The notes: a model not told the origin generated them from the letters alone. 64,000 nucleotides of DNA from Thalassotalea ponticola (GCF_041379045.1 NZ_CP166871.1:1550001-1614000); one strand, 5' to 3'; positions 9,915-18,889 are shown, counted from the first letter of the stretch. Numbers and translations are program-made.

Positions 9915-11737
9915 TAGCTCACCTCTTGTTGTTGATTACAGTGGGTAACGACACCGTCAACGATAGCTTGTGCAGGTATCGACAGACCGTCGTAGTTGAC
10001 GATGCTCAGCAGGTTGTCAGGTGCTAGGTTTAACTCAGACATTAGCAAGGTACGCATCTGCGCGTCGCGGTTCTGTTCAATGACAAAGACCTTAGCGTGA
10101 TTATTGATAAAGGTTGCCACCTGAGACTGAAATGGAAACGCTCGAATACGCATTAAGTTGACATTTATTCCTTGTGCTTTTAACAGGTAAACAGCTTCTG
10201 TTATCGCCTGTGAGGTAGTACCAAAGTAAATTAGCGCGACATCACTTGGCGTGTCGTTACTGATCACTTGTGGTTTTGGAAGATAGCTTTTCGCGCTGTC
10301 AAATTTGCGTTCTAGGCGTTGCATATTAGCAACGTAATCCGATGATTTTTCTGAGTATACCGCATCTTGATTACGCGACGTACCGCGGGTAAAAAACGCG
10401 CCTTTAGTCGGATGGGTACCGGCGATGGTGCGATAGCAAATGCCATCGCCATCGACATCTCGATAACGGCCAAACGACAGCAGCGAATCAAGTTCACGCA
10501 TACTGAGTATTTTGCCGTGATCGTACTTGTGTTTGTCGTTCCATTGCATCGGGGCGGTCAAGTGATCATTCATGCCTAAATCAAGGTCACTCATGATAAT
10601 AACCGGGGTTTGCAGTCGATCGGCTAAATCAAACGCCATTGCGCTTAACTCAAAGCACTCGTGTGGTGAATCCGGAAACAAAAGAATGTGTTTGGTATCA
10701 CCATGCGAAGCATAAGCACAGGCTAAAATATCCGATTGTTGCGTGCGTGTAGGCATGCCGGTTGACGGACCTGCACGTTGAATATTCATCAGTACCACGG
10801 GGATCTCAGCAAAATAGGCCAAACCCAAAAACTCGGCCATTAGTGAAATGCCTGGACCGCTGGTCGCCGTAAACGCTCGCGCGCCGTTAAAACCACCGCC
10901 AATGGCAATGCCGATGGCAGCCAATTCGTCTTCTGCTTGAACGATGGCATAGTTCTTTTTACCTGAAGCTGGATCGACGCGCAGTCGTTGACAGTAATTG
11001 GCAAACGCATCAACAACCGAGGTTGACGGAGTGATAGGGTACCAACCGACAACAGTCGCACCGCCGTATATGGCGCCAAGAGCACACGCCGTATTGCCAT
11101 TGACCATAATTCGATTATTGATCAAATCTCGACGTTGTATTTGATAGTCAAGCGGACAACTAAAGTGGTTAATAGCGTATTGGTGACCTAACTCAAGCGC
11201 GTAAATATTGGCTGAGATCAGCTTTTCTTTGGTTTTAAATTGCTCACTGATCAGTGTTTTTATAACGTTAAATTCAATGCCGAGTAAGGCCGCTAGTGCG
11301 CCGAGATAAATCACATTTTTGAACAGCTGTCGTTGCCGAGGATTGTTAAATTCTTTGCGGCAAATATCGGCGATAGGGATCCCTAAATAGTGGATGTTTT
11401 GACTCGTTAGAGTATCGCTTAACGGCTTCGAACTGTCGTATAAAAAGTAGCCGTTGTCAATGACGTCGCTAACGTCAAGAGAATAGGTTTGTGCATTCAT
11501 CGCCACGACAATGTCACATTTTCCCGCTCTGCGAGCGAGAAAATCACGTTCGTTAATACGCACTTCATACCAAGTAGGAGCACCTTGAATATTGGATGGA
11601 AAAATATTTTTTGCACTGACCGGTACGCCCATGCGCATAATGGCTTTGGCGAACATGGTATTGGCGCTTGCCGAACCGGTACCGTTTGTATTTGCAAACT
11701 TGACGACAAAGTCGTTAATTTTAGTGTGCGTCATCAT
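9914..11737 (-). CDS. 2-oxoacid:acceptor oxidoreductase, fused gamma-alpha subunit
   Basis: A 607-residue KorA-type protein. The N-terminal ~190 residues are the gamma (CoA-binding) domain, with GTGSASANTMFAKAIMRMG. The rest is the alpha pyrimidine-binding domain with GWYPITPSTSVVDAF and TSGPGISLMAEFLGLAYF, then a transketolase C-like domain ending near LNLAPDNLLSIVNYDG. Gamma-alpha fusion is usual in KorA-type enzymes. It is ten bases downstream of the flavoprotein gene and coupled to the beta gene. Confidence 0.9.
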   Translation of the reverse strand: MMTHTKINDFVVKFANTNGTGSASANTMFAKAIMRMGVPVSAKNIFPSNIQGAPTWYEVRINERDFLARRAGKCDIVVAMNAQTYSLDVSDVIDNGYFLYDSSKPLSDTLTSQNIHYLGIPIADICRKEFNNPRQRQLFKNVIYLGALAALLGIEFNVIKTLISEQFKTKEKLISANIYALELGHQYAINHFSCPLDYQIQRRDLINNRIMVNGNTACALGAIYGGATVVGWYPITPSTSVVDAFANYCQRLRVDPASGKKNYAIVQAEDELAAIGIAIGGGFNGARAFTATSGPGISLMAEFLGLAYFAEIPVVLMNIQRAGPSTGMPTRTQQSDILACAYASHGDTKHILLFPDSPHECFELSAMAFDLADRLQTPVIIMSDLDLGMNDHLTAPMQWNDKHKYDHGKILSMRELDSLLSFGRYRDVDGDGICYRTIAGTHPTKGAFFTRGTSRNQDAVYSEKSSDYVANMQRLERKFDSAKSYLPKPQVISNDTPSDVALIYFGTTSQAITEAVYLLKAQGINVNLMRIRAFPFQSQVATFINNHAKVFVIEQNRDAQMRTLLMSELNLAPDNLLSIVNYDGLSIPAQAIVDGVVTHCNQQQEVS

Positions 11738-11747
11738 CGCCTCGTTA

Positions 11748-13538
11748 TTATTTTATCGTTGCGTCAATATTATCAATGACCAACTTTTGCATGTCCCATG
11801 CGCCAGTTGGACAACGCTCAGCGCATAATCCGCAGTGCAGACACATATCTTCGTCTTTGACCATAATATTGCCAGTTTTCAGTACGTCCGAAATCATATA
11901 GTCTTGCTGCTCATGCATTTTTTCGACCCGCAATTTACCTTTTAGCAATTGCTCTGGCGGGGTGATGTCATCACTGATATTGGCAATGAAATTAATGCAA
12001 TCGGTAGGGCAAATATCTTCACAGGCAGAGCATTCAATACAGGTTGCCTCGGTAAATATGGTGTGTACGTCGCAATTTAGGCAGCGCTCGGACTCCTCAA
12101 AAGCTAGTTTTTCATCGAAGCCAAGTTCGACTTCGGTAGCCAGCTCCTCACTTGCTTTTTGCCAGTCAATATGTGGCACGGGGTGGCGCAGGTCGTGATC
12201 AATGATATTGGTGTAACTCCACTCGTGAACGCCCATTTTTTGACTGATTAAATTAAAGTCAGTATCGGGACGAATACTCGGGTCTTTGCCTTGGCAGAAT
12301 AAATCAATGGAGATAGCGGCTTTGTGTCCATGGGCAACCGCAGTGATAATGTTTTCGGGACCAAATGCGGCATCGCCGCCAAAGAACACTTTAGCAACCG
12401 TTGATTGCAGGCTCTTTTTATTTAATACCGGTTGTTGCCATTCATTAAATTCAATACCGATATCGCGTTCGATCCATGGAAACGAGGTATCTTGCCCAAT
12501 GGCCACCAGTACGAAATCACACGGGCAAAATAGAGTCTCACCAGTGTTGCGCAGTACGCGTTTGCCCGACTTGTCGTATACCGATTCCACTTGATTAAAC
12601 TCAACCCCGGTAAATCTTCCATCCTCGATGACAAATCGATTTGGGGTATGATCACAAATGATGTCAATGCCTTCGGCTTTGGCATCTTGCTTTTCCCAAG
12701 GCGAGGCTTTCATCGCGTCAAAGGTCGACCGCACCACGACTTTTACATCGTCAGCGCCAAGGCGCTTGGCAGTGCGACAACAATCCATTGCGGTATTACC
12801 ACCACCAAGGACAACAACGCGTTTCGGGGCAGAATCTAAGTGGCCAAAACTGACGCTCGACAACCAGTCAATACCGATTGCTACGTGAGCGTTGGCTTGT
12901 TGATAACCTTCAATGTCAATGGCTCGTCCCTTAGGTGCGCCAGTACCGACAAAAATGGCATCAAAGTCACTGTTGACGAGTTTTTGTAAACTGCTAATGG
13001 CGGTGCCAAATTCAGCTTTGACGCCCATTTGTAAAATGTAGTCAACCTCCTCGTCGAGCACAGATTGGGGCAGTCGAAACGCTGGAATTTGACTGCGCAT
13101 CATTCCACCGCCCTTGATGTCCCGCTCAAACAGGGTGATCTGGTAACCAAGCGGAGCTAAATCGCGGGCTACGGTTAGCGATGCCGGTCCAGCACCAATC
13201 AGGGCGATTTTTTTGCCATTGGATTTAAAAGGTGCTTTGGGCAGGCGGTCGCGAATATCACCTTTGTAGTCGGCAGTGACCCGCTTTAGGCGGCATATGG
13301 CAACTGGCTCTTCTTCAACTCGACCACGGCGGCAAGCCGGTTCACAAGGTCGGTCACAAACGCGGCCTAAGATGCCAGGGAATACATTCGACTCCCAGTT
13401 GATCATATAGGCATCGTCATAGCGTTTTGCGTGAATCAGACGGATGTACTCTGGAACCGGCGTGTGCGCTGGACAAGCCTGTTGGCAGTCAACCACTTTA
13501 AGAAAATGTTGGTATTGATTTATATCTGTTTTTTTCAC
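11748..13538 (-). CDS. GltD-like FAD/NAD(P)H oxidoreductase with C-terminal ferredoxin domain
   Basis: A 596-residue flavoprotein that probably moves electrons between NAD(P)H and the ferredoxin used by the adjacent 2-oxoacid oxidoreductase. The N-terminus has the Fe-S cysteine cluster typical of GltD (CQQACPAHTPVPEY, CDRPCEPACRRG). GAGPASLTVARDLAPLGYQ is the FAD-binding motif, GGGNTAMDCCRTAKRLGA the NAD(P) motif, and GGDAAFGPENIITAVAHG closes the FAD site. The C-terminus has two 4Fe-4S motifs: CIECSACEDICPTDC and CLHCGLCAERCPTG. It starts at GTG behind a GGTGG site and is the first gene of the operon. It is not true glutamate synthase: no large subunit is nearby. Confidence 0.88.
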   Translation of the reverse strand: MKKTDINQYQHFLKVVDCQQACPAHTPVPEYIRLIHAKRYDDAYMINWESNVFPGILGRVCDRPCEPACRRGRVEEEPVAICRLKRVTADYKGDIRDRLPKAPFKSNGKKIALIGAGPASLTVARDLAPLGYQITLFERDIKGGGMMRSQIPAFRLPQSVLDEEVDYILQMGVKAEFGTAISSLQKLVNSDFDAIFVGTGAPKGRAIDIEGYQQANAHVAIGIDWLSSVSFGHLDSAPKRVVVLGGGNTAMDCCRTAKRLGADDVKVVVRSTFDAMKASPWEKQDAKAEGIDIICDHTPNRFVIEDGRFTGVEFNQVESVYDKSGKRVLRNTGETLFCPCDFVLVAIGQDTSFPWIERDIGIEFNEWQQPVLNKKSLQSTVAKVFFGGDAAFGPENIITAVAHGHKAAISIDLFCQGKDPSIRPDTDFNLISQKMGVHEWSYTNIIDHDLRHPVPHIDWQKASEELATEVELGFDEKLAFEESERCLNCDVHTIFTEATCIECSACEDICPTDCINFIANISDDITPPEQLLKGKLRVEKMHEQQDYMISDVLKTGNIMVKDEDMCLHCGLCAERCPTGAWDMQKLVIDNIDATIK

Positions 13539-13701
13539 AGCACCACCACATAACTAACTATAGTGTTTACTATTACTGTACACAAAATATACGAATTAGT
13601 AAGTTTTTTTGGCCAAGCTTATCAACTTTTTTGATTCGCTAAGGCTAATTTTGAGCAGCTTTTAGCGGTTAAATTGGGGGCTCTAGTAAGCTTGGCTAGT
13701 A

Positions 13702-14211
13702 TTACACAGGGACACGTCTAACCGCGTTGTGACCAAGGGCGATGAGCGCACTTAGTACACTGGTAACTATGATCGCTGCCGCAACACCTGTGCTAAGGGC
13801 TTGCACAGTTAACGGTAAACTTGGCTCAAAGTCTTGTATAGTGGCGCGCAACACATCTGGCTCAATGTCGCTGACGAAATAATACAATCGGGTTAGATAG
13901 TCTTTTTCTGTTAGCGCGTTAACTTTGTCAGTCAGCACTGAAACTCTGTCAATGAGCTGGTAGACCAGTTCGCCGGTTTGGCGAATGGCAGCATCACTAT
14001 TATCGCGGTACGCCACAACTAATGAGCTCAGATTACTTTGATAGTGGTTATCGGCTATCGATTGATATTGCTCGAGTTGGTAATTTGCCTCAGCTAAATG
14101 GCCGGCGAGGCGCTGGGTGTATTGCTGCATCAACGCCGGTAACTGCATGGCTGCAACGGCAGAGCAGGCAAAGATTAATTTGTCGGCGAGTCGAAACAAA
14201 AATGTTATCAT
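13702..14211 (-). CDS. DUF2937 family membrane protein
   Basis: A 169-residue protein of unknown function. One hydrophobic segment lies near the N-terminus (LIFACSAVAAMQLPAL) and a second near the C-terminus (VAAAIIVTSVLSALIAL). Between them is a mostly helical soluble stretch (about residues 35-125) with QYTQRLAGHLAEA, which I recognise from the DUF2937 family of marine gammaproteobacteria. It has a good AAGGG site 6 bases before the ATG and is divergent from the DUF1415 gene. The two-helix topology suggests the middle domain faces the periplasm, but this is inference. Confidence 0.75.
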   Translation of the reverse strand: MITFLFRLADKLIFACSAVAAMQLPALMQQYTQRLAGHLAEANYQLEQYQSIADNHYQSNLSSLVVAYRDNSDAAIRQTGELVYQLIDRVSVLTDKVNALTEKDYLTRLYYFVSDIEPDVLRATIQDFEPSLPLTVQALSTGVAAAIIVTSVLSALIALGHNAVRRVPV

Positions 14212-14321
14212 AGTCTACCCTTGAGCATTTTACCTTATCAACAAGTGTCGCTATGTCGCGTTTATCACTTAATTTAGCGTTGGCTTGAGCTGTTGATAAG
14301 CCATTATTTTTTTAGTGTTGT

Positions 14322-14876
14322 ATGTATACTGAACAGCAAATTGTCGAAAACATCAAGTGTTGGATTGAAAAGGTGATCATTGGTCTTAACTTTTGCCCAT
14401 TCGCGAAAAAAGACTACGTTAATAACCGAGTGCATTATCAAGTGGATAATGGCAAGCATCTCGATGCGACCTTGGATCAGTTAGTTGTTGAATTTAAGCG
14501 CCTTGATAACGACCCAAATATCGCTACGACGCTTTTTATTCTGCCGTGTCATTTCAATGACTTTTATCGATATCTAGATTTGTTAGACTTGGCAAACGAG
14601 ATGTTGATTGAACTTGGCTACGAGGGGGTATATCAGCTGGCTAGCTTTCACCCTGATTATTGTTTTGACGACGTAGCATTTGATGATGTAACGAACTACA
14701 CTAATCGCTCGCCATGGCCAATATTACACATTATCCGCGAGGATATGTTAGAACAAGTCATTGCACGACATCCGGATCCAGAGTCAATTCCAGACAACAA
14801 TATGCGCGTATGTGAGCAGCAGGGTAGCGCCTACTTCCAGCGCTTACTGCAACGTTTAAATGGTCATTCTAAGTAA
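14322..14876 (+). CDS. DUF1415 family protein
   Basis: A 184-residue soluble protein of the widespread but uncharacterised DUF1415 family. It is recognised by the N-terminal WIEKVIIGLNFCPFAKKDYV, the central YQLASFHPDYCF and the C-terminal RSPWPILHIIRE. The conserved CPFAKK and HPDYCF cysteines and histidine could bind metal. No signal peptide is present. No strong ribosome-binding site precedes the ATG at 14322. The gene is followed within ~50 bases by an amino-acid exporter gene. Confidence 0.82.
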   Translation: MYTEQQIVENIKCWIEKVIIGLNFCPFAKKDYVNNRVHYQVDNGKHLDATLDQLVVEFKRLDNDPNIATTLFILPCHFNDFYRYLDLLDLANEMLIELGYEGVYQLASFHPDYCFDDVAFDDVTNYTNRSPWPILHIIREDMLEQVIARHPDPESIPDNNMRVCEQQGSAYFQRLLQRLNGHSK

Positions 14877-14925
14877 TAAGCGAGGCTCAGAATGACCGAG
14901 CAAAGACAATAATAAGAGATTGAAT

Positions 14926-15567
14926 ATGGATTTTTCAGCGTATTACAGTGAATTTTTAACCATTGCCATAGCTCATCTGTTAGCAGTGGCAAGTCCTGGG
15001 CCTGATTTTGCCATCGTTGTAAAACAAAGCTTAACTCGCGATCGAAAAGCGGCGTTGTACACCAGCGCGGGAATTGGCACAGCTATTTTGTTGCATGTGT
15101 GCTACTCGTTATTTGGTATTGCGCTAGTGATCAAAAGCAACCCAGGCCTGTTTAGCTATCTGAGTTATCTCGCCGCCGCCTATTTAGCGTATTTGGGAAT
15201 AATGGGGCTTCGCGCTAAACCTCAATCAATGGCTCATGTTGCGGTAGACAGCGCCTTGTCACAACAATCGGCGTGGCGGTCTTATATTACTGGGTTTTTA
15301 GTTAACGGCCTCAATGTCAAAGCGACACTGTTCTTTCTGTCTTTGTTTTCGGTGATTATTTCTATCGATACGCCAACTCAAATAAAGGCGATTTACGGTC
15401 TGTATATGGCGTTGGCAACCTTTGCTTGGTTTGCCATGTTGTCAGTGATGTTAACGTGGCCGCCATTTCGTCGACGTTTACAGCAAAATGGCTATTGGAT
15501 AGAGCGTGCAATGGGCCTTATGTTGCTAATTTTAGCGCTGAACATTGTTATTCAAGCGATGCAATGA
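14926..15567 (+). CDS. LysE-family amino acid exporter
   Basis: A 213-residue RhtB/LysE-type transporter with six predicted helices. The N-terminal signature HLLAVASPGPDFAIVVKQSL is the LysE/RhtB motif; AAYLAYLGIMGL and GFLVNGLNVKATLFFLSLFS are conserved in the family. These proteins export amino acids such as homoserine, threonine or lysine. I chose the ATG at 14926 over a TTG six bases earlier because of its AGAG spacing. A hairpin without a separate T tail follows at 15603. Confidence 0.9.
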   Translation: MDFSAYYSEFLTIAIAHLLAVASPGPDFAIVVKQSLTRDRKAALYTSAGIGTAILLHVCYSLFGIALVIKSNPGLFSYLSYLAAAYLAYLGIMGLRAKPQSMAHVAVDSALSQQSAWRSYITGFLVNGLNVKATLFFLSLFSVIISIDTPTQIKAIYGLYMALATFAWFAMLSVMLTWPPFRRRLQQNGYWIERAMGLMLLILALNIVIQAMQ

Positions 15568-15602
15568 CCATTTTCTTTAATACAACCAACATCGGTCAAT
15601 GA

Positions 15603-15626
15603 GCGATAAAAAACACTTTTTATCGC
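15603..15626 (+). terminator. Possible terminator of the LysE gene
   Basis: GCGATAAAAA pairs perfectly with TTTTTATCGC around an ACAC loop, 36 bases after the exporter stop codon. The T run lies inside the stem rather than after it, so termination is plausible but not certain. Confidence 0.4.
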
Positions 15627-15658
15627 CGATTGTTAACGCGGTTCTAGTGCGCAATATA

Positions 15659-15680
15659 GCCATTGCCATTGCCATTGCCA
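15659..15680 (+). repeat. Tandem GCCATT hexamer, 3.7 copies
   Basis: Three complete GCCATT units and a partial fourth in non-coding DNA. It is too short to be called a variable locus on sequence alone. Confidence 0.6.
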
Positions 15681-15918
15681 GTTCGGCTGAGACTAAAAGC
15701 GTTTTAGCCCGCTTTAAAACTAATAAATGCGGATAACTAAAAACTCAGAAAAACCGCTTTTAATTACGATAAAATTCCCACCACAAAGATCAACATAGCC
15801 TAGCATAAAGACGGTGAGCGCTCGCTGATTTTAGCTTGTTTGGTTGACAAACAATGACTCACATCTTCTGGTCGTTGTCGGCATGTATTGCTAAAGCGCT
15901 GTTGTAATTGCCGTATTT

Positions 15919-15927
15919 TGGTATAAT
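15919..15927 (+). promoter_or_regulatory. Extended -10 promoter of the membrane protein gene
   Basis: TGG immediately followed by a consensus TATAAT, i.e. an extended -10 element, about 33 bases upstream of the GTG start at 15960. No good -35 is present, as is usual for extended -10 promoters. Confidence 0.6.
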
Positions 15928-15959
15928 CGCGGTATCATTTGATTGTATTTTAAAGCGTT

Positions 15960-16733
15960 GTGTCGGATAAAAAAATTATTCACGTTGGTTCAAGCATCGA
16001 GAAAGCGGAAAAAGGCGAGTATCACCTTGATGTCTCAGCGATCTTAAAAGAAGGGTGGTTAATAACCAAAAAGCACAATACGCCAATCTTGGCAGGCCTG
16101 CTGTTAGTCATGCTGATCGGTGTTATTGCCATATCGTTTATTGCCAGTTATTGGGGTGGTCCCGAGCAGATGCTTCAAAATCCCGAGGCTAACATGATTG
16201 GCAACCTGATACTCACTGTCATCGTCTGGCCTTTTTTAGCCGGGGTTGAAATGATGGGCGTGTCACACGCGTTAGGCATGAAAACCCGCGCTGGTATGGT
16301 ATTCGGATTTTTAAAGCGCAGTGCATTCATTGCCCTAACAGCACTGATCGTTTGGGCACTTACATCGCTTGGTATGATTTTAATTATCCCAGGTATTTAC
16401 ATTGCAGTTGCGCTGTCACTAGTGATACCACTGGTAGTTGAAAAGAATATGTCGCCCGCCCGTGCCATCGCACTGTCGTTTAAGGCAACGCGGTTTCAAT
16501 GGTTTAAGCTGTTCCAGATCTACATGTCATTATTGGCGTTAGCGTTAATTGCGCTATTACCGAGTTTGCTCGGTATGCCAAGCCTGATATCACTAGCGAT
16601 ATTACTGGTTGGATTTTTGGTTATTGCGCCACTTTACTACAATGTAAAAGGCGTTTTATATCGAGAGATTTTTGGCGTGACTATGCAAGTGGTCAATAAA
16701 GATGGTCAACCCGACAGTTATTTTTCTGCGTAG
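15960..16733 (+). CDS. Polytopic membrane protein, function unknown (YciC/UPF0259-like layout)
   Basis: A 257-residue integral membrane protein with about six helices after a ~40-residue cytosolic N-terminus. Hydrophobic segments are near residues 41-63, 80-100, 117-137, 140-160, 180-200 and 203-225. LIIPGIYIAVALSLVIPLVVEKNM followed by a conserved basic/amphipathic stretch (RAIALSFKATRFQWFKLF) recalls YciC/UPF0259 and DUF975 proteins, but I cannot assign a family firmly. GTG start, no strong ribosome-binding site, promoter at 15919. No functional hint comes from the neighbours. Confidence 0.75.
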   Translation: MSDKKIIHVGSSIEKAEKGEYHLDVSAILKEGWLITKKHNTPILAGLLLVMLIGVIAISFIASYWGGPEQMLQNPEANMIGNLILTVIVWPFLAGVEMMGVSHALGMKTRAGMVFGFLKRSAFIALTALIVWALTSLGMILIIPGIYIAVALSLVIPLVVEKNMSPARAIALSFKATRFQWFKLFQIYMSLLALALIALLPSLLGMPSLISLAILLVGFLVIAPLYYNVKGVLYREIFGVTMQVVNKDGQPDSYFSA

Positions 16734-16800
16734 TATATGCGTGAGTTGCCAATGTGCATTTATCACAGAGATCTCAATTTAGATTACACGAGTCGATAAT

Positions 16801-17628
16801 ATGAAACAGATGCCACAACGCAAATTCGTTGTTTTGAAAGCCAGTTTGCTCATTTCTGTATTGGTGATGGCGGCATTGCCTGCATTTTTTTATTCTCAAA
16901 CACACATTGAAGTCAGTGAAGCGAAAATAAAAAACAAATCAGTGGCGACAAGTCAAGATCAACCATTACACGATGTTGATGTACCAAACTTTCTGGCCAT
17001 GCGCGACATTTCGGCGCGCAAGCAAGCGTTTTTTGGCTTTTTAAAACCGGCAATTGAGCAAGAAAACGAGCGCCTGGCCAAACTGAGAGAAACAGTACAG
17101 TTGGTCGCATTGCAGTTGGAAAATGGCGATTCATTGTCAAATCAGCAACTGCGTTGGTTGAGCAAGCTCGCCGACACGTATCGTGTAGATAGCGAACAAA
17201 GTAGTCGTCAACAGTTAGCGCAGTTGTTGATAAAGATAGATCAAATTCCCGTCGACTTAGTTTTGGTTCAGGCGGCGAATGAATCCGCTTGGGGAAGCTC
17301 GCGATTTGCCCGCATGGGGTTAAATTTTTTCGGTATTTGGTGCTTTAAGAAAGGGTGTGGCATGGTGCCCAACGCCAGAGACTCAGGCCTTAGCCATGAA
17401 GTCGCAGCATTTGACTCTGTCAACGAGGTGATTGGCCACTACTTTCTCAATATTAATAGCCACTCAGCTTACAGTATGTTGCGTGAGATTCGAGCGCAAC
17501 TGAGGGCGCACAATCTGCCATTACAGGCTAATATTTTAGCTACGGGGTTAGTGCCGTATTCAGAGCGCGGCATCGACTATGTGGTTGAGATTAACGCCAT
17601 GCTTCGACACAACCGCAGATACTTGTAA
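16801..17628 (+). CDS. Bax-like glucosaminidase domain protein
   Basis: A 275-residue protein with an N-terminal signal anchor (ASLLISVLVMAALPAFFY, about 14-31), a ~100-residue helical linker and a C-terminal beta-N-acetylglucosaminidase domain (about 145-275). The domain has LVQAANESAWGSSRFA, with the catalytic Glu, and GLNFFGIWCFKKGCG as in E. coli Bax. It is expected to act on peptidoglycan in the periplasm. A DUF2987 gene follows 44 bases downstream, possibly cotranscribed. Confidence 0.88.
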   Translation: MKQMPQRKFVVLKASLLISVLVMAALPAFFYSQTHIEVSEAKIKNKSVATSQDQPLHDVDVPNFLAMRDISARKQAFFGFLKPAIEQENERLAKLRETVQLVALQLENGDSLSNQQLRWLSKLADTYRVDSEQSSRQQLAQLLIKIDQIPVDLVLVQAANESAWGSSRFARMGLNFFGIWCFKKGCGMVPNARDSGLSHEVAAFDSVNEVIGHYFLNINSHSAYSMLREIRAQLRAHNLPLQANILATGLVPYSERGIDYVVEINAMLRHNRRYL

Positions 17629-17672
17629 CCGCATTTAACACGCTCAGTATTAACTGACCAATAGGCCACCGG

Positions 17673-18323
17673 ATGAAAAAAATAATACTCGCAACCCTAG
17701 CTGGACTCGCCGTTGTAACTAGTGCCCAAGCCGTTGATTTAGAATACAAAGGTTTTTATCAGCGACTGAACTTAATTGAAGAAAATCAGCTTGATAAAAT
17801 CACCATGGGATTTTACTTGGTTGATGCTCATTCAAGGCAGCGTTGCCAATTGAGCAAGGCGACGATGTTAAATAAAAGTGGTAATCACGATGACATTGCC
17901 ATCGGTGCGGATAATCAGCTTATGGTGCCGCTCAGCAAAAGCTATTACGATAACTTTTCGGTATTGCGGGTTGAACAACAAGAGGCTCGGCAAAATTGTA
18001 TTTTACAAATGCAAATTCAGGCGAAAGACAAAACCCAGGTGAGATACAGCTACAGTGAATTAGCTGAATTAAAACAACAAATGCAGACCTTAGTAGACGA
18101 GTTTGGCGGATTTTTGTCGTTTATGATGCCTGATGTGATCGGCGTACATATCGATATGGTGACCTCGTCAGGGGTGATGTACGTTGGCGATGATCTGGGT
18201 ACAGCACTTCAATGTGAACAAACGGTTTGTAAGTTGGCAATTGATGAGAGCTATCAATCGAATGATATTGCCATTGAATTTAGTCAGCCACCGACCGTTA
18301 TCGCTCCGTGGATTGAAGACTAG
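17673..18323 (+). CDS. Periplasmic DUF2987 family protein
   Basis: A 216-residue exported protein with a clean signal peptide (MKKIILATLAGLAVVTSAQA). The mature part starts VDLEYKGFYQRLNLIEE, which I associate with DUF2987 proteins of Shewanella, Vibrio and relatives. Four cysteines in the mature part (in RQRCQL, QNCIL, LQCEQ, TVCKL) could make two disulfides. Function unknown. It follows the Bax-like gene closely, so a cell-wall role is possible but only by association. Confidence 0.7.
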   Translation: MKKIILATLAGLAVVTSAQAVDLEYKGFYQRLNLIEENQLDKITMGFYLVDAHSRQRCQLSKATMLNKSGNHDDIAIGADNQLMVPLSKSYYDNFSVLRVEQQEARQNCILQMQIQAKDKTQVRYSYSELAELKQQMQTLVDEFGGFLSFMMPDVIGVHIDMVTSSGVMYVGDDLGTALQCEQTVCKLAIDESYQSNDIAIEFSQPPTVIAPWIED

Positions 18324-18807
18324 CTTGCGATATTCGTCTGTTGCCACGACGAGTGCCTGTCGTGACGGATGACTCAAACACGGTGTCAATTAACTGAGCA
18401 GCAGCGGTATTTTTTGTGTGTACGGTCAAGTTTTTTGGCGATCTGCGGTTGGTAACGACCGGGTACAGCGTTACTCAGTCGGTAGTGGCGGGTAATTTAG
18501 TAGCATATCTTCTTAGTCTCATTTATCACCGCTATCACTGCGCCGACAATATCTTTGTAATGCGTGCTAAGTATATTGCAATACACGCGGTTTTCCCCTA
18601 ATATTGCACGCTTTATTGTGCTTATTTAGGCGATCAGAGTCAGTAAAGATTTTTGCTGCTTCGTGCTACACCTCGCCACGTCGCGAAAGCTTTTTGTGTG
18701 CTAAAGCGTTAGTGTTTTATGTAAATTGATGGCAGCTCCCTGGTAGAGCGCTCATTGATTGGTCACGCCGTTTTACGTTGCATTGATAGCGACTGATAAG
18801 TAACGTC

Positions 18808-18831
18808 CACTTGATTAAGTCAACTCAAGTG
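18808..18831 (+). promoter_or_regulatory. Hairpin in the thrS leader
   Basis: CACTTGA pairs with TCAAGTG around a 10-base loop, about 60 bases before the thrS start. It has no T tail, so it is a leader structure rather than a terminator. Confidence 0.45.
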
Positions 18832-18845
18832 ATAAACAACGATAT

Positions 18846-18878
18846 AACACGTGGCATTACGTAGGTGTCACCACTGTT
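18846..18878 (+). promoter_or_regulatory. Candidate thrS translational operator hairpin
   Basis: AACA-(C bulge)-GTGG pairs with CCAC-TGTT, enclosing a 16-base loop that contains ACGT, i.e. a CGU threonine-anticodon triplet. The stem ends directly at the GAGGA ribosome-binding site (18879-18883). E. coli ThrS represses its own mRNA by binding a tRNA-Thr anticodon-arm mimic in the same position. The equivalence here is inferred, not shown. Confidence 0.4.
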
Positions 18879-18889
18879 GAGGAAAAATT

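Larger units (their letters stand above)
15568..15959. other. Intergenic region with a hairpin, a short hexamer repeat and a promoter
   Basis: 392 bases without a gene. It contains a perfect 10-bp hairpin (15603-15626), three tandem copies of GCCATT (15659-15676, plus a partial fourth) and an extended -10 promoter just before the next gene. Nothing coding is visible. Confidence 0.6.
18324..18889. other. Long intergenic/leader region upstream of thrS
   Basis: 566 bases with no supported gene. The distal half shows only weak inverted repeats (for example CACGAC/GTCGTG at 18345-18364). The thrS-proximal 170 bases contain a tRNA D-arm-like segment (18734-18750), a 7-bp hairpin (18808-18831) and a hairpin that abuts the thrS ribosome-binding site (18846-18878). 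This suggests a structured, regulatory 5' leader. Confidence 0.5.

Noticed and set aside
11748..13538. Glutamate synthase small subunit
   Set aside because: There is no large subunit nearby, a ferredoxin domain is fused at the C-terminus, and the gene is operonic with a 2-oxoacid oxidoreductase.
15659..15680. GCCATT tandem repeat as a phase-variable switch
   Set aside because: Fewer than four copies, and it is over 200 bases from the next promoter element.
18724..18775. Complete tRNA gene in the thrS leader
   Set aside because: Only a D-arm-like segment is present; no acceptor stem, T arm or CCA can be formed.
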